Origin: Neoluteolibacter marinus
GTDB lineage: Bacteria; Verrucomicrobiota; Verrucomicrobiia; Verrucomicrobiales; Akkermansiaceae
Direction: 5' to 3'
DNA length: 64,000 nucleotides
Assembly: GCF_014904755.1 (NCBI RefSeq)
Contig: NZ_JACZFQ010000073.1
Span: 1 to 64,000 of the forward strand
Within the stretch, counting starts at the first letter, position 1. Every line of letters starts with the position of its first letter. Shown one piece after another: positions 54,874 to 63,394 of this stretch. The notes beneath the pieces are model-generated. The model made no database searches. It had not been told where the DNA came from and was given only the letters and a program-made list of their open reading frames with translations. The translations under genes and the position numbers were made by a program.

Positions 54874-55551
54874 TCAGCGATCGAGGTCCACGAAGTGGCG
54901 GCGCGACGAAAGCAGGTGCTTCCTCATCGCGTCCGCGGCCTTGTCGGGAAGGCTGGCCTCGATGGCGTCGAGGATCTCGCGGTGGCCGGAAATCACCGGG
55001 GTGACCCAGTCGCCGTCGCCACGGTTGGCCTGGGCAAAGGCGATGCAGCGCTTCTCGAGCGCCCCCAACAGGATGGCGTAGATGCCGTTGCCCGAGCCGC
55101 GGGCGATGGTGAGGTGGAAGGCGATGTCGGCCTTGCTGAATTTGTCCTTCGACACCGGCGATTTCTCCATCGCGTCGAGGATCCGGCGCAGGTCGCGGAT
55201 GACCTGTTCCCCGGCATTTTTCGCCGCCAGGCGGGCGCACTCGGTTTCGATCAGGATGCGGAAGTCGATGAGTTCGAGGAAGTCGCTTTCCTCAGCGAGG
55301 ACCGAGTAGCTCTCGACGGCGCTGCCCAGGGATTCGAGGCTCGGGTCCGAAATGTAGGTGCCGGAGCCCTTGATGGTCCGCAGCAGTCTGCGGCCGCGGA
55401 GCTGCTGGATGGCCTCGCGGATGACCGTCCGGCTGACGCCGAAGCGTTCGCAGAGCTTCTCCTCGGAGGGCAGCCGCTCTCCGGGCGGAAGCTTGCCGTC
55501 GAGGATTTCCTGCTCGAGTTCACCGGCGATCTGGACGCTGCGTCGTTGCAC
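54874..55551 (-). CDS. GntR/FadR-subfamily transcriptional regulator
   Basis: A 225-residue regulator. The winged helix-turn-helix at residues 10-70 contains LPSEEKLCERFGVSRTVIRE and GSGTYI. The C-terminal helical FCD domain begins near residue 90, with the metal/ligand motifs DIAFHLTIARGSGN and SGHREILDAI. FadR-type regulators usually bind carboxylic acids or sugar acids. The gene is divergent from gluconokinase (175 bp between), which makes gluconate, or a related sugar acid, a good candidate effector; that is inferred from context. Confidence 0.9.
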   Translation of the reverse strand: MQRRSVQIAGELEQEILDGKLPPGERLPSEEKLCERFGVSRTVIREAIQQLRGRRLLRTIKGSGTYISDPSLESLGSAVESYSVLAEESDFLELIDFRILIETECARLAAKNAGEQVIRDLRRILDAMEKSPVSKDKFSKADIAFHLTIARGSGNGIYAILLGALEKRCIAFAQANRGDGDWVTPVISGHREILDAIEASLPDKAADAMRKHLLSSRRHFVDLDR

Positions 55552-55725
55552 GCCGGCAAGCTAGAACGTTGTCAGAAGATTCATCCAGTGGAAACCTGAC
55601 GCGATTCCCGCATGACGCGGACGGGCGGGGCTGCATGATCGGGGCATCCTCCGGCGGGTCGAGCCGGCTGTCCGGGGGCGGGATTCCGGGCAGGGAACCT
55701 GCAAACCAATGGCATCGAATCCGGA

Positions 55726-56193
55726 ATGAAGCTCGTCATCGCAGGGGTCAGCGGCAGCGGCAAGAGCACGATCGGCAAGCTGGTCGCGGAGCGTCTTGGC
55801 TGTGAATTCGCCGATGCGGACGACTTCCATCCGCCGTCGAACATTGCCAAAATGAGCGCCGGGATCCCGCTGGACGACGACGATCGGGCGGGGTGGTTGG
55901 AGGCGATCGGTCGTCATCTCGCGGCCGGGGGCGACCAGGTGCTGGCCTGCTCGGCGCTCAAGAAGGTCTATCGCGACCGGCTCCGCGAATTGGCCGGGCC
56001 CCTGTCCTTTTTCGTGCTGACCGTGGACCGCGACGAGATCGTCCGAAGGATGGCGGGGCGCGACCACTTCATGCCGGCGAGCTTGCTCGATTCGCAGTTC
56101 GCGATCCTGGAATCCGGGGATGACGTGACGGAGGTCGTGAATTCCGCGGAACCGGTGGTGGTCGCTGCGGCAATAGTCGCCAAACTGGGATGA
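55726..56193 (+). CDS. gntK: Gluconokinase
   Basis: A 155-residue cytoplasmic kinase making 6-phosphogluconate from gluconate. GVSGSGKST (residues 7-15) is the P-loop; DADDFHPPSNIAKMSAGIPL is the substrate-binding segment of the GntK family; CSALKKVYRDRLR is the other characteristic motif. Length and order are normal. It is divergent from the GntR-family regulator gene. There is no gnt transporter or dehydratase in the window. The next gene starts 60 bp after it on the same strand but looks functionally unrelated. Confidence 0.93.
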   Translation: MKLVIAGVSGSGKSTIGKLVAERLGCEFADADDFHPPSNIAKMSAGIPLDDDDRAGWLEAIGRHLAAGGDQVLACSALKKVYRDRLRELAGPLSFFVLTVDRDEIVRRMAGRDHFMPASLLDSQFAILESGDDVTEVVNSAEPVVVAAAIVAKLG

Positions 56194-56253
56194 TGGCAGG
56201 TGAAGTCGCCATCGGGGGTTGCGCTCGGGTCTCCGGGTCGCGAGGCTCGGTCC

Positions 56254-56979
56254 GTGCGTAGCATTCTCATCACCGGCGGGAACGGCGGGCTTGGACTGGG
56301 TATCGGGCGGTATTTTCTCGACCACGAGGAGGATGCCAAGGTCTGGCTCGGGGTCCGGGCGAACCGTGGCAATGCCGAGGCCCTGGCGGCAGAGTTCCCC
56401 GGCCGCTGTGTCTTGGTCGATCTCGAGGTGACGTCGAGGGAAAGCTGGGAGACCGCCGTGGCCACCATCGTCGAAACCGACGGTGGCATCGACGTGCTGG
56501 TGAACAATGCCGGACTCCACCGCGACCACCTGCTGGCGGCAATGCCCGACGAGGCCTGGTCGTCGGTGATTTCAACCAACCTGGATGCCGTCTTCCTCGG
56601 CAGCCGGGCGGTGATCCGGCCGATGATGACGCGGCGCTTCGGCAGGATCATCAACATCGCCTCGCTGAGCGCGATCCTGCCGCCGCTGGGCCAGACCAAC
56701 TATGCCGCGGCGAAGGCGGGCGTGGTGGCCTTGACGCAGACCCTGGCCAAGGAGGTCGCGCGCGCCGGGATCACGGTCAATGCGCTCCTTCCCGGCTACA
56801 TCCAGACCGAGGCGCTGTCCCACATGGACGACGAGGCGGCCAAGCGCGCGAAAGCGGGGATCCCCATGCGGCGCTTCGGGTCGCCGGCGGAAGTGGCGGT
56901 TGCGGTGCGGTTTCTCGCTTGCCAGGATGCGGGCTACGTCACAGGTTCCGCCCTGAAAATCGACGGCGGCATTTTCTAA
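56254..56979 (+). CDS. Short-chain reductase (3-oxoacyl-ACP reductase-like)
   Basis: A 241-residue SDR enzyme from a GTG start at 56254, chosen because the first beta strand (RSILITGGNGGLGLG) begins there and a GAGG sequence sits 8 bp upstream; an upstream GTG at 56200 also exists. The cofactor motif is TGGNGGLG, the active-site motifs are NNAG, Ser137, Tyr150 and Lys154, and DGGIF ends the protein, as in FabG. It would reduce a 3-ketoacyl group on the carrier protein encoded next door (13 bp gap). The likely partner is the ACP at 56993. It is the first gene of the biosynthetic locus. Confidence 0.88.
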   Translation: MRSILITGGNGGLGLGIGRYFLDHEEDAKVWLGVRANRGNAEALAAEFPGRCVLVDLEVTSRESWETAVATIVETDGGIDVLVNNAGLHRDHLLAAMPDEAWSSVISTNLDAVFLGSRAVIRPMMTRRFGRIINIASLSAILPPLGQTNYAAAKAGVVALTQTLAKEVARAGITVNALLPGYIQTEALSHMDDEAAKRAKAGIPMRRFGSPAEVAVAVRFLACQDAGYVTGSALKIDGGIF

Positions 56980-56992
56980 CAAGCTTACAATC

Positions 56993-57253
56993 ATGGCACA
57001 AGGCGCGGAGCTCCGGCAATCAATCAAGGAAGTTATGGTCGAGGAACTGATGCTCGACTTCGAGGCGTCGGAGATCGGCGACGAAACGGCGATTTTCGGT
57101 GCCGGCGGGCTCGGCCTGGATTCCGTCGATGCCTTGCAGCTGGTGGTGGCCATCGAGAAGCACTTCGGCCTGAAGATCGCGGACGCGGAAAAAGCCAAGG
57201 GCGTGCTGCAGAACGTCAACACCATCGCCGAAGCGATCGAGAAGGACGCTTGA
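56993..57253 (+). CDS. Acyl carrier protein
   Basis: An 86-residue carrier protein. GLGLDSVDALQLV carries the phosphopantetheine attachment Ser44 in the DS motif. The rest is a four-helix bundle with acidic helices. It is dedicated to this locus, because it lies between the ketoreductase and a flippase-like gene, 13 bp from the first. The gap to the next gene is 37 bp. It would carry the growing or finished acyl chain for the enzymes in this cluster. A second, housekeeping ACP must exist elsewhere in the genome (inferred). Confidence 0.92.
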   Translation: MAQGAELRQSIKEVMVEELMLDFEASEIGDETAIFGAGGLGLDSVDALQLVVAIEKHFGLKIADAEKAKGVLQNVNTIAEAIEKDA

Positions 57254-57290
57254 TCCGCAAACTTCCGGGATCCGCACCACAGGGCGCACG

Positions 57291-58295
57291 ATGAAGAAGT
57301 GGCTGCTCTTCCTGGCCAAGCTGGTGTTCACCGTCGTCTGCCTTTGGTGGGCGTTTTCGGGGCAGGACATTCATGAAGCCGGGGCGGCATGGCCGGATCA
57401 TCCTGCATGGGGATGGGCGGTGGCGGCCGTGGTCCTTGGAGGGCTTGCGGTTTTCCTTTCCGCCCTGCGCTGGTGGTTCCTGCTGTTGGCACAAGGAATC
57501 CCGGTCAGCCTCGGGCGGACGGTACAGGTGACCTTGATCGGTTGCCTTTTCAACCTCATGGGCGTGAGCAGCGTGACGGGCGACGCGGCCAAGATCTTCC
57601 TGCTGATCCGTGATCACCGGGACCGCAAGCTGGCGGTGACGATGTCGGTGCTGGTGGATCATTTGGTCGGGCTGGCTGCCATGGCGCTGACCTTCTTCGC
57701 GGTCACTGCGGGGCATTTCCGCGAGATCGAGACGATGAGCAAGCTGGGCGCGGCGGCGATCAAGTTCGGCTGGTATTATTTCGCTGGGGGACTTGCATTC
57801 TTTCTCCTGCTGTTCGTGATGTCCTCTCCTTGGGTGAACGAGCGGATCCACCGGCGCGCGAAGAGCCCGCTGATGCAACGCATGCGCCGGGTCCCGGAGA
57901 ACTTCGACGTTTATCGTAGGAACTGGCGCCAAGTGGTGGGGTCCGTCGTGACCGGGCTGGCGATGCTGCCCGTCTACTACGCGACTTTCTGGTGCGGGGT
58001 CCGCTTCCTGGGGGACACTTCGGGATTCATGCAGGTATTCGCCGCGATGCCGGTCGTGGATGCCGCCAGCGCGATGCCGGTGTCGATTTCAGGTATCGGG
58101 GTGCGCGAGGTGGTCCTGAAAATCCTGATGGGGGACTTGGCCGGGATGGATCCCGGGATCGCCGTGCTGGGTTCGTTGGTGGGCTTCGCCGCTGGCACCT
58201 TGTTCTGGGCGATTGTCGGGGGATTTGTTTTCCTGCGGCCGTCGGATCGCACGTCGATGAAGCAGATCGAGGAAACCACCCACGCGGAGGCATGA
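57291..58295 (+). CDS. UPF0104/lysylphosphatidylglycerol synthase-type membrane protein
   Basis: A 334-residue membrane protein with about seven or eight hydrophobic segments. The loop motif RWWFLLLAQGIPV and NLMGVSSVTGDAAKIFLL are the conserved segments of the UPF0104/AglD2 flippase-like family, and PVSISGIGVREVVLKILM is the third. Members move or modify lipids at the cytoplasmic membrane. It overlaps the patatin gene by 4 bp (ATGA). It may translocate the lipid product of the cluster (inferred from context). Confidence 0.85.
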   Translation: MKKWLLFLAKLVFTVVCLWWAFSGQDIHEAGAAWPDHPAWGWAVAAVVLGGLAVFLSALRWWFLLLAQGIPVSLGRTVQVTLIGCLFNLMGVSSVTGDAAKIFLLIRDHRDRKLAVTMSVLVDHLVGLAAMALTFFAVTAGHFREIETMSKLGAAAIKFGWYYFAGGLAFFLLLFVMSSPWVNERIHRRAKSPLMQRMRRVPENFDVYRRNWRQVVGSVVTGLAMLPVYYATFWCGVRFLGDTSGFMQVFAAMPVVDAASAMPVSISGIGVREVVLKILMGDLAGMDPGIAVLGSLVGFAAGTLFWAIVGGFVFLRPSDRTSMKQIEETTHAEA

Positions 58296-59152
58296 GCGGC
58301 ATGCCTCCGGATGCCGGTCATGATCCGGGGCTGGCGGTTTGCCTGTCGTCGTCATTTTTCGGCTACTACGCGCATCTCGGACTGCTGAGCGGGCTCGAGG
58401 AAGCGGGACTGCGGCCGGGGCGGATTTCCGGGGCATCCGCCGGCGCACTGGCCGGCGGCCTTTGGGCGAGCGGCTTGCGCGGCGATGCGCTGGACCGCGT
58501 GATCTACGATTTCCACTTTCTCCGCGCCTTTTTCGATCTCGGGGCCTTTTACCGATGGCCGGGGATCCTCAGCGGAACCGCAGGGTCCGGTTTGCTTTCG
58601 GGTGTGAGGATTCGCCGCTACCTGGCGAAGCATCTGGGCACGAGGCGGATCGAGGAGCTGAAGGCACCGCGACTGGAGGTGGCGGTGGCCAACCTGACCC
58701 GCAAGCGCAGCGAGGTCCGTGACCACGGGCCTTTGAACGAATTCATGATCGCGAGCTGCGCGATGCCGGTTTTGTTCAAGCCGCAAAGGATTGATGGCGA
58801 GGAATTCGTCGACGGCGGGGTCGCCCACGAGACCCCCTTCGAGCATTGGCTCGACGACCCGGGCATCCACACCATCCTGGTTCACCGCATCCGCCACGCC
58901 CCGGAGACGGCGGACGGGAGTTGGCGGTCGCCGGGCGCGGTTCTGGGGGCCTGCCATACGGTTGCCGCCAGCGAGTTGCTCGGTCACCGCCGCCGGCTCG
59001 CCGGGGAGTCCGGGAAGCAGGTGATCTTCCTCGAGACGGTGCACGAGTGGCCGCGCTTGCTTCATCGGGGCAAATTCCCGGAATTCTTCGAGGCGGGCCG
59101 GGAAACGGCGCATCGCCACTGGTCCGCCGCGGCTATGGCTTCGCGCGCTTGA
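58292..59152 (+). CDS. Patatin-like phospholipase/acyl hydrolase
   Basis: A 286-residue acyl hydrolase. GASAG at 47-51 gives the nucleophile Ser49, and VDGGVAHE gives Asp174, the catalytic dyad of the patatin family. The usual GGGxRG oxyanion loop at the N-terminus is replaced by CLSSSFFGYYAHLG. That leaves the family assignment clear from the dyad and order, but the activity may be altered. It overlaps the flippase-like gene by 4 bp. It could release an acyl chain from the ACP or a lipid (inference). Its stop overlaps the antisense lipoprotein gene by 20 bp. Confidence 0.85.
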   Translation: MSGMPPDAGHDPGLAVCLSSSFFGYYAHLGLLSGLEEAGLRPGRISGASAGALAGGLWASGLRGDALDRVIYDFHFLRAFFDLGAFYRWPGILSGTAGSGLLSGVRIRRYLAKHLGTRRIEELKAPRLEVAVANLTRKRSEVRDHGPLNEFMIASCAMPVLFKPQRIDGEEFVDGGVAHETPFEHWLDDPGIHTILVHRIRHAPETADGSWRSPGAVLGACHTVAASELLGHRRRLAGESGKQVIFLETVHEWPRLLHRGKFPEFFEAGRETAHRHWSAAAMASRA

Positions 59153-59855
59153 GGCGGCGCCGTACGAGCACCGCGAGGCAGACGAGGACGAAGGCTGCCG
59201 CGGCGTGGACGAACCACGGGATCGGCATGGCGGCACGGAAATGGGTGACGATGGGCCGGCGCAGCGCTTCGCCGAGGGTGGCCTCCCAGACGAGCGTCTT
59301 GCCGCCGTCACGGACCGAGGTGGCATTGGTTTCCCGGGGCGCCTTGGGCAGGTGGATGATGTAGGTGAGGTGGCGGTTCTTCCGGTCCTCGACCCCGACC
59401 GCCAGCGACGCGAGCCCGAGCGCCCCGCCGACATCGACGCTGCGGGTAAAGTCGACGTCGAGCCCGCGCAACTTGAAGTTGATCTCGCCCGCGATGCCTC
59501 CGGCGGATTTCGGTAATGACTGGAACTCCTCGTTGTCCTTCAGGTCGAGCAGCGAAAGCATCGAATCCGTGGAGATTCTCACGACGATCGAGGCGTCTTC
59601 GCCGATCTCGGTCACTTCCACCTGGTCGGTCCGCAGCTTTGGCTCGGAGGCAATGAGCGCGCGGATCCTGTCTTCCAGTCCGGCGCTGCCTCCCGCGAGG
59701 CGGAGCGCCGACGACGGCACATGATAGGTCAACTCCGCCCGGCCGGAACCGTTCCGGGCAATCCAGATTTCCTCCCTGACATCGAAGCAAGAACACAGTG
59801 CCAGGCAAACGATCGCGACGGCAAATCTGGCGAAGTGGGGGACAAGCTTGCGCAT
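59133..59855 (-). CDS. Lipoprotein with LppM-like domain, antisense inside the cluster
   Basis: A 240-residue lipoprotein (signal then LCSC). The outside part has YHVPSSALRLAGGSAGLEDR and VEVTEIGEDASIVVRISTDS, resembling the LppM-like fold, and a C-terminal helix (FVHAAAAFVLVCLAVLVRRR) would hold it in the membrane as well. It is on the opposite strand and overlaps the patatin stop by 20 bp. It is divergent from the methyltransferase gene, 30 bp between starts. It splits the biosynthetic locus into two transcription units. No function is proposed beyond that. Confidence 0.7.
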   Translation of the reverse strand: MRKLVPHFARFAVAIVCLALCSCFDVREEIWIARNGSGRAELTYHVPSSALRLAGGSAGLEDRIRALIASEPKLRTDQVEVTEIGEDASIVVRISTDSMLSLLDLKDNEEFQSLPKSAGGIAGEINFKLRGLDVDFTRSVDVGGALGLASLAVGVEDRKNRHLTYIIHLPKAPRETNATSVRDGGKTLVWEATLGEALRRPIVTHFRAAMPIPWFVHAAAAFVLVCLAVLVRRRLKRAKP

Positions 59856-59885
59856 CGGAACAACCGGAACCACGCTCTAACCGCG

Positions 59886-60527
59886 ATGCAGCGCGTTGTG
59901 GAGCCTGAAATGATCGATCAGTTGCCACCGGACCACCCGGACGTGGTCCGCAGCCGTGTCGACCTGAAGATGATCAATTTCCTGATGGGGAACGAACGCT
60001 GGATCGCGCGGCAGGTCGGGGTGTTCCCCGCAGCCCGCGCGAAGGGCGTGCTGGAGATTGGGGCGGGCGAGGGGACCTTGCTGAACCGGCTGGATCGGAA
60101 GTATCAAGGGATCCCGCTGCGGGCGTGCGACCTCGCACCGAGACCGGCGAAATTGGCGGAGCGGATCATCTGGGACCAACGCGATGTCTTCGAATGCCTC
60201 GCGGAGGCGGAGGGGGGCATCCTTGCGGCGAACTTGTTCCTCCATCATTTCGAAGACCCCGAGCTGGAGCGCTTTCGGGACTTGTTGGGGAAGTTCGAGG
60301 TGATTTGCATCAACGAGCCCTACCGGACGGCCCAAACGGTCATGGATGCCCGCTTCATCCTGCCTTTCGTCGGCCGGGCGACGAAGCACGACATGATGGT
60401 CAGCATCCGGGCGGGGTTCCTGCCCGGTGAATTGCCGGAGCGGCTGGGGCTCGATCGCGGGGAGTGGCACGTCCGCGAGGAAACCTCGTGGCGCGGCGGG
60501 CTGCGCGTGCTAGCTTCCCGCGCTTGA
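59886..60527 (+). CDS. SAM-dependent methyltransferase
   Basis: A 213-residue class I methyltransferase. VLEIGAGEGTLLNRL at residues 55-69 is the SAM-binding motif I. The remaining motifs are less clear, but ILAANLFLHHFEDPEL is a typical post-motif region. Its stop overlaps the start of the FAD oxidoreductase (TTGA), so the two are coupled. In the Streptomyces griseus srs system, a methyltransferase and a flavoprotein act after the type III PKS; a similar role is likely here (inference). Starts at 59886 or 59910. Confidence 0.85.
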   Translation: MQRVVEPEMIDQLPPDHPDVVRSRVDLKMINFLMGNERWIARQVGVFPAARAKGVLEIGAGEGTLLNRLDRKYQGIPLRACDLAPRPAKLAERIIWDQRDVFECLAEAEGGILAANLFLHHFEDPELERFRDLLGKFEVICINEPYRTAQTVMDARFILPFVGRATKHDMMVSIRAGFLPGELPERLGLDRGEWHVREETSWRGGLRVLASRA

Positions 60528-61540
60528 GCGGAACGGTGATCATAGCGGGAGGAGGATTGGCAGGCTTGTCCCTGGCCGCCGGTCTACGCCTGCGCGGGGT
60601 TCCGGTGAGGGTCCATGAGGCGGGCCACTACCCGCGGCACCGGGTTTGCGGTGAATTCATCTCGGGGGTCGGAGGCACGACCCTGGAGTCGCTGGGAATC
60701 GCGGGTGCGCTCGACGACGCCCGCCAGCACGATACGGTGGCCTGGTTCCGCGAGGGGCGGGAGATTTTCCGCGGTGCCTTGCCGGTACCGGCGCTGGGAA
60801 TCTCACGGCAGCGCCTCGACCTGCGCCTGATGCAGCGGGTTCTGGCGCTCGGCGGCGAGATCGAGGAAGGCTCACGGATCGCCCGGGAAGCGCGTGACGG
60901 GATGGTCTGGGCCGCGGGCCGGATTGCCCGGCCGGGATCGTGGATCGGTCTCAAGTGCCATTTCGAAGGACTGGAGCTGCATGCCGATCTGGAGATGCAT
61001 CTCGGCTCCGGGGGCTATCTGGGGCTGGCGGGAATTGAAGACGGCAAGGTGAACGCCTGCGGGCTTTTCAGAGTGGATGTCGCACGGCGGGCCCGTGGGG
61101 TGGACTTGCTCTACCGCTACCTGACCGCAGTTGGCAACGCGGCGCTGGTCCAGCGACTGCGCCAGGCCTGCTGCCGCGACGAGTCGTTTTCCGCGGTGGC
61201 GGGTTTTGAACTCGGCCGGCAGGTGGCGGAGCCCGGGCTTTGCACGATCGGCGACGCGGAGTGCATCATTCCTCCGTTCACCGGCAACGGCATGAGCATG
61301 GCTTTCCAGTCGGCGGAGGTTGCGATCGAGCCACTGGTGCGCTGGAGCCGGGGCGACGGTTCATGGCCGGAGTGCAGGTCGGAGATCCGCCGCGGTCTGC
61401 GGGAGCGCTTCCAACGCAGGTTGAAAGTGGCTGCAGCCCTGCATCCGGTGATACTTCGTCGCGCGGGCGGTGCCTTCATCGAGCTTCTTTCCCGGTCCGG
61501 AGCGCTTCCCTTTCACCCTCTCCTTGCCCTCGTCCGCTGA
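60524..61540 (+). CDS. FAD-dependent oxidoreductase (geranylgeranyl-reductase-like)
   Basis: A 338-residue flavoprotein from a TTG start at 60524, overlapping the methyltransferase stop; a GTG at 60536 or 60464 is possible. VIIAGGGLAGLSLAAGLRLR is the FAD-binding Rossmann motif. YPRHRVCGEFISG is the CGEF motif of the geranylgeranyl-reductase/halogenase group, and IGDAECIIPPFTGNGMSMA is the final FAD-binding motif. It would oxidise, reduce or hydroxylate the aromatic product of the PKS. It overlaps the PKS gene by 1 bp (TGATG). No halogenase WxWxIP motif is seen. Confidence 0.86.
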   Translation: MSGTVIIAGGGLAGLSLAAGLRLRGVPVRVHEAGHYPRHRVCGEFISGVGGTTLESLGIAGALDDARQHDTVAWFREGREIFRGALPVPALGISRQRLDLRLMQRVLALGGEIEEGSRIAREARDGMVWAAGRIARPGSWIGLKCHFEGLELHADLEMHLGSGGYLGLAGIEDGKVNACGLFRVDVARRARGVDLLYRYLTAVGNAALVQRLRQACCRDESFSAVAGFELGRQVAEPGLCTIGDAECIIPPFTGNGMSMAFQSAEVAIEPLVRWSRGDGSWPECRSEIRRGLRERFQRRLKVAAALHPVILRRAGGAFIELLSRSGALPFHPLLALVR

Positions 61541-62562
61541 TGTTCCTCGAATCCATTGCCACCGCCGTTCCTCCCCATTCCTACCGCCAGCAAGAGTGCT
61601 TGGAGGCACTCGTTGCAACTCCTTCTTTCGCACGGCTCAAGCCGCGTTCGCGGGCGATGATGGAGAAGATTCTCGGCAACGGGGTGTCCGGGATCGCGAC
61701 CCGGAGCTTCTGCTTGCCGGAGATCGCACCGGTGGTGGGAAGAGACGCCCAGGAATTGAACGAGATGTTCGAGCGGGAGGCCCCTTCGCTGGCTGCGGAT
61801 GCGCTGCTGCCTGCGTTGGAGCGGGCCGGATTGGGCCCGGAGGACATCGATGCCCTCTTCATCTGCACCTGTACCGGTTACCTTTGTCCGGGGATCACCA
61901 GCCATGTGGCGGAGCGGCTCGGTTTGAAAGGGAGCGCTTACTTGCAAGACCTCGTCGGACTCGGCTGCGGCGCGGCGATCCCGATGTTGCGCTCGGCGGC
62001 CGGATTCCTGGCGGCCCACCCCGGGGCCAGGGTGGCCACTGTCGCGGTCGAAGTGTGCTCGGCGGCATTCTATGCCGACGACGATCCCGGCGTGTTGGTT
62101 TCGCTGTGCCTTTTCGGCGACGGTGCAGCGGCGGCCATCTGGTCGGATGTCCCGGCAGCGGGAAAGTGGCAGGCGGGCCACTTCACGACGATTCACAAGC
62201 CGGAACAGCGCGAGAAGATTCGCTTCGTCAATGCCGGCGGGAAACTCCGCAACCAGCTCGACAAGGCGGTGCCCGGACTGGCTGCGGCTGCGGTGTCCGA
62301 GCTCTATGCCATGCGCAAGGCGGAACCGGAACGGGTGCTCGCCCACTCCGGAGGCAGGGATGTCATCGACGCACTCGAAGCCGTGCTCCCGCATGCCCTC
62401 CCGGAGACGCGCGCGGTACTGAGGGATCATGGCAACATGAGCAGCCCGTCGGTGTTGTTCGCGCTCGATCGTGCCTTTGCCAGTGCGAACGGCGACCGCC
62501 GCTGGTGGCTGACCGCCTTCGGGGCCGGCTTTGCCGCCCACGCTTGCGAGATGTGGCGTTAG
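61540..62562 (+). CDS. Type III polyketide synthase
   Basis: A 340-residue homodimeric synthase that would condense malonyl-CoA units on an acyl starter to make a phenolic or pyrone lipid. The triad is Cys143 in LVGLGCGAAIP, His269 in LAHSGGRDV and Asn299 in HGNMSSPSV. Order and spacing match the chalcone/alkylresorcinol synthase family. The length is slightly short, as usual for bacterial types. Start ATG overlaps the FAD gene stop. The ACP nearby suggests that the starter is delivered from the carrier protein or from fatty acid synthesis, as in the Azotobacter ars system (known there, inferred here). Confidence 0.92.
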   Translation: MFLESIATAVPPHSYRQQECLEALVATPSFARLKPRSRAMMEKILGNGVSGIATRSFCLPEIAPVVGRDAQELNEMFEREAPSLAADALLPALERAGLGPEDIDALFICTCTGYLCPGITSHVAERLGLKGSAYLQDLVGLGCGAAIPMLRSAAGFLAAHPGARVATVAVEVCSAAFYADDDPGVLVSLCLFGDGAAAAIWSDVPAAGKWQAGHFTTIHKPEQREKIRFVNAGGKLRNQLDKAVPGLAAAAVSELYAMRKAEPERVLAHSGGRDVIDALEAVLPHALPETRAVLRDHGNMSSPSVLFALDRAFASANGDRRWWLTAFGAGFAAHACEMWR

Positions 62563-62565
62563 GCG

Positions 62566-62603
62566 AAAAGAAAACGCCCGCCGCGGCGGGGCCGGGCGGG
62601 CGT
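62566..62603 (-). terminator. Intrinsic terminator after hpf
   Basis: ACGCCCGCC pairs with GGCGGGCGT around a 12-base loop. On the minus strand it is followed by TTTTCTTTT, so it ends the hpf transcript. It may also stop the PKS operon on the plus strand, without a T run. Confidence 0.8.
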
Positions 62604-62623
62604 GGCAATGACCGGCGGTCAGG

Positions 62624-63211
62624 TCAGTCCTTGATGTCGATCGCCCCGTATTCGCCGTCCTTGCGGCGATAGAGGATGGTGAGGCAGTCGCGGCGGGCGC
62701 TCTTGTAGAGCACGAACGGACGTTCCGAGAGCTCAAGCTCCATCACCGCGTCCTCCTTGTACATGGTCCGCAGGCGATACTTCTCAGGATGGACCAGGAA
62801 GGGCTCGGGATCCTGCTCGGACTCCTCGGGGTGATCGATGATCTCCTCGTTGAAATAGCGTTCGTCCAGGTGGCGGATCGAATCGTTCCGGTGCGGCCGC
62901 TTCTTTTTCAAGAGGCGCGTCTTGTGCTTGCGCATGCGGCGGGCGATCTTGTCGATCGTCTCGTCGATGGCGGCGTACATGTCCTGCCCTTCGGTGTGAG
63001 CCTCGATCGTGATGTGGTTGGCACAAAAGAGGATGATTTCGGCAATGTGCCGGTTTTTTTGGACGTCGAGAATCGCTTTGGCCTCAATGATGCGCGGGTA
63101 ATCGAGGTGGAGTCCTTCGATTTTCTTGTGGGCGTATTCGCGCAGCGAGTCGGTCACGGCTTCATGTCGGACGGTGACCGTAATGGGCAGGTTCACGTTT
63201 GCAGTTTGCAT
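62624..63211 (-). CDS. hpf: Ribosome hibernation promoting factor, long form
   Basis: A 195-residue protein that pairs 70S ribosomes into inactive 100S dimers in stationary phase. The N-terminal S30AE/HPF domain is VTVRHEAVTDSLREYAHKKI and EAHTEGQDMYAAIDETIDKI. The C-terminal dimerisation domain (VLYKSARRDCLTILYRRKDG) is present, so it is the long form. An AGGAG ribosome site is 6 bp before the ATG. An intrinsic terminator follows. The gene is isolated and probably regulated by growth state. Confidence 0.94.
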   Translation of the reverse strand: MQTANVNLPITVTVRHEAVTDSLREYAHKKIEGLHLDYPRIIEAKAILDVQKNRHIAEIILFCANHITIEAHTEGQDMYAAIDETIDKIARRMRKHKTRLLKKKRPHRNDSIRHLDERYFNEEIIDHPEESEQDPEPFLVHPEKYRLRTMYKEDAVMELELSERPFVLYKSARRDCLTILYRRKDGEYGAIDIKD

Positions 63212-63394
63212 TTTATACTCCTGTTAGTTTTGGGGTGAATGGATGGCGGTTTCATCCGCCTTATCCACCTAGCAGGGTGGACCATAAGTCGCGATTTGGC
63301 CACCCTGTTCTTGCGGAAATCGCGGCATCCCTTGCAGTCAAATGCTCCCCGGTTGCCCGTGTGTGGGCATTGTAATGGCCGAGCCGTCGCGGGC

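Noticed and set aside
60524..61540. Flavin-dependent halogenase
   Set aside because: No WxWxIP motif was found; CGEF and the IIPPFTGNGMSMA end fit the geranylgeranyl-reductase-like group better.
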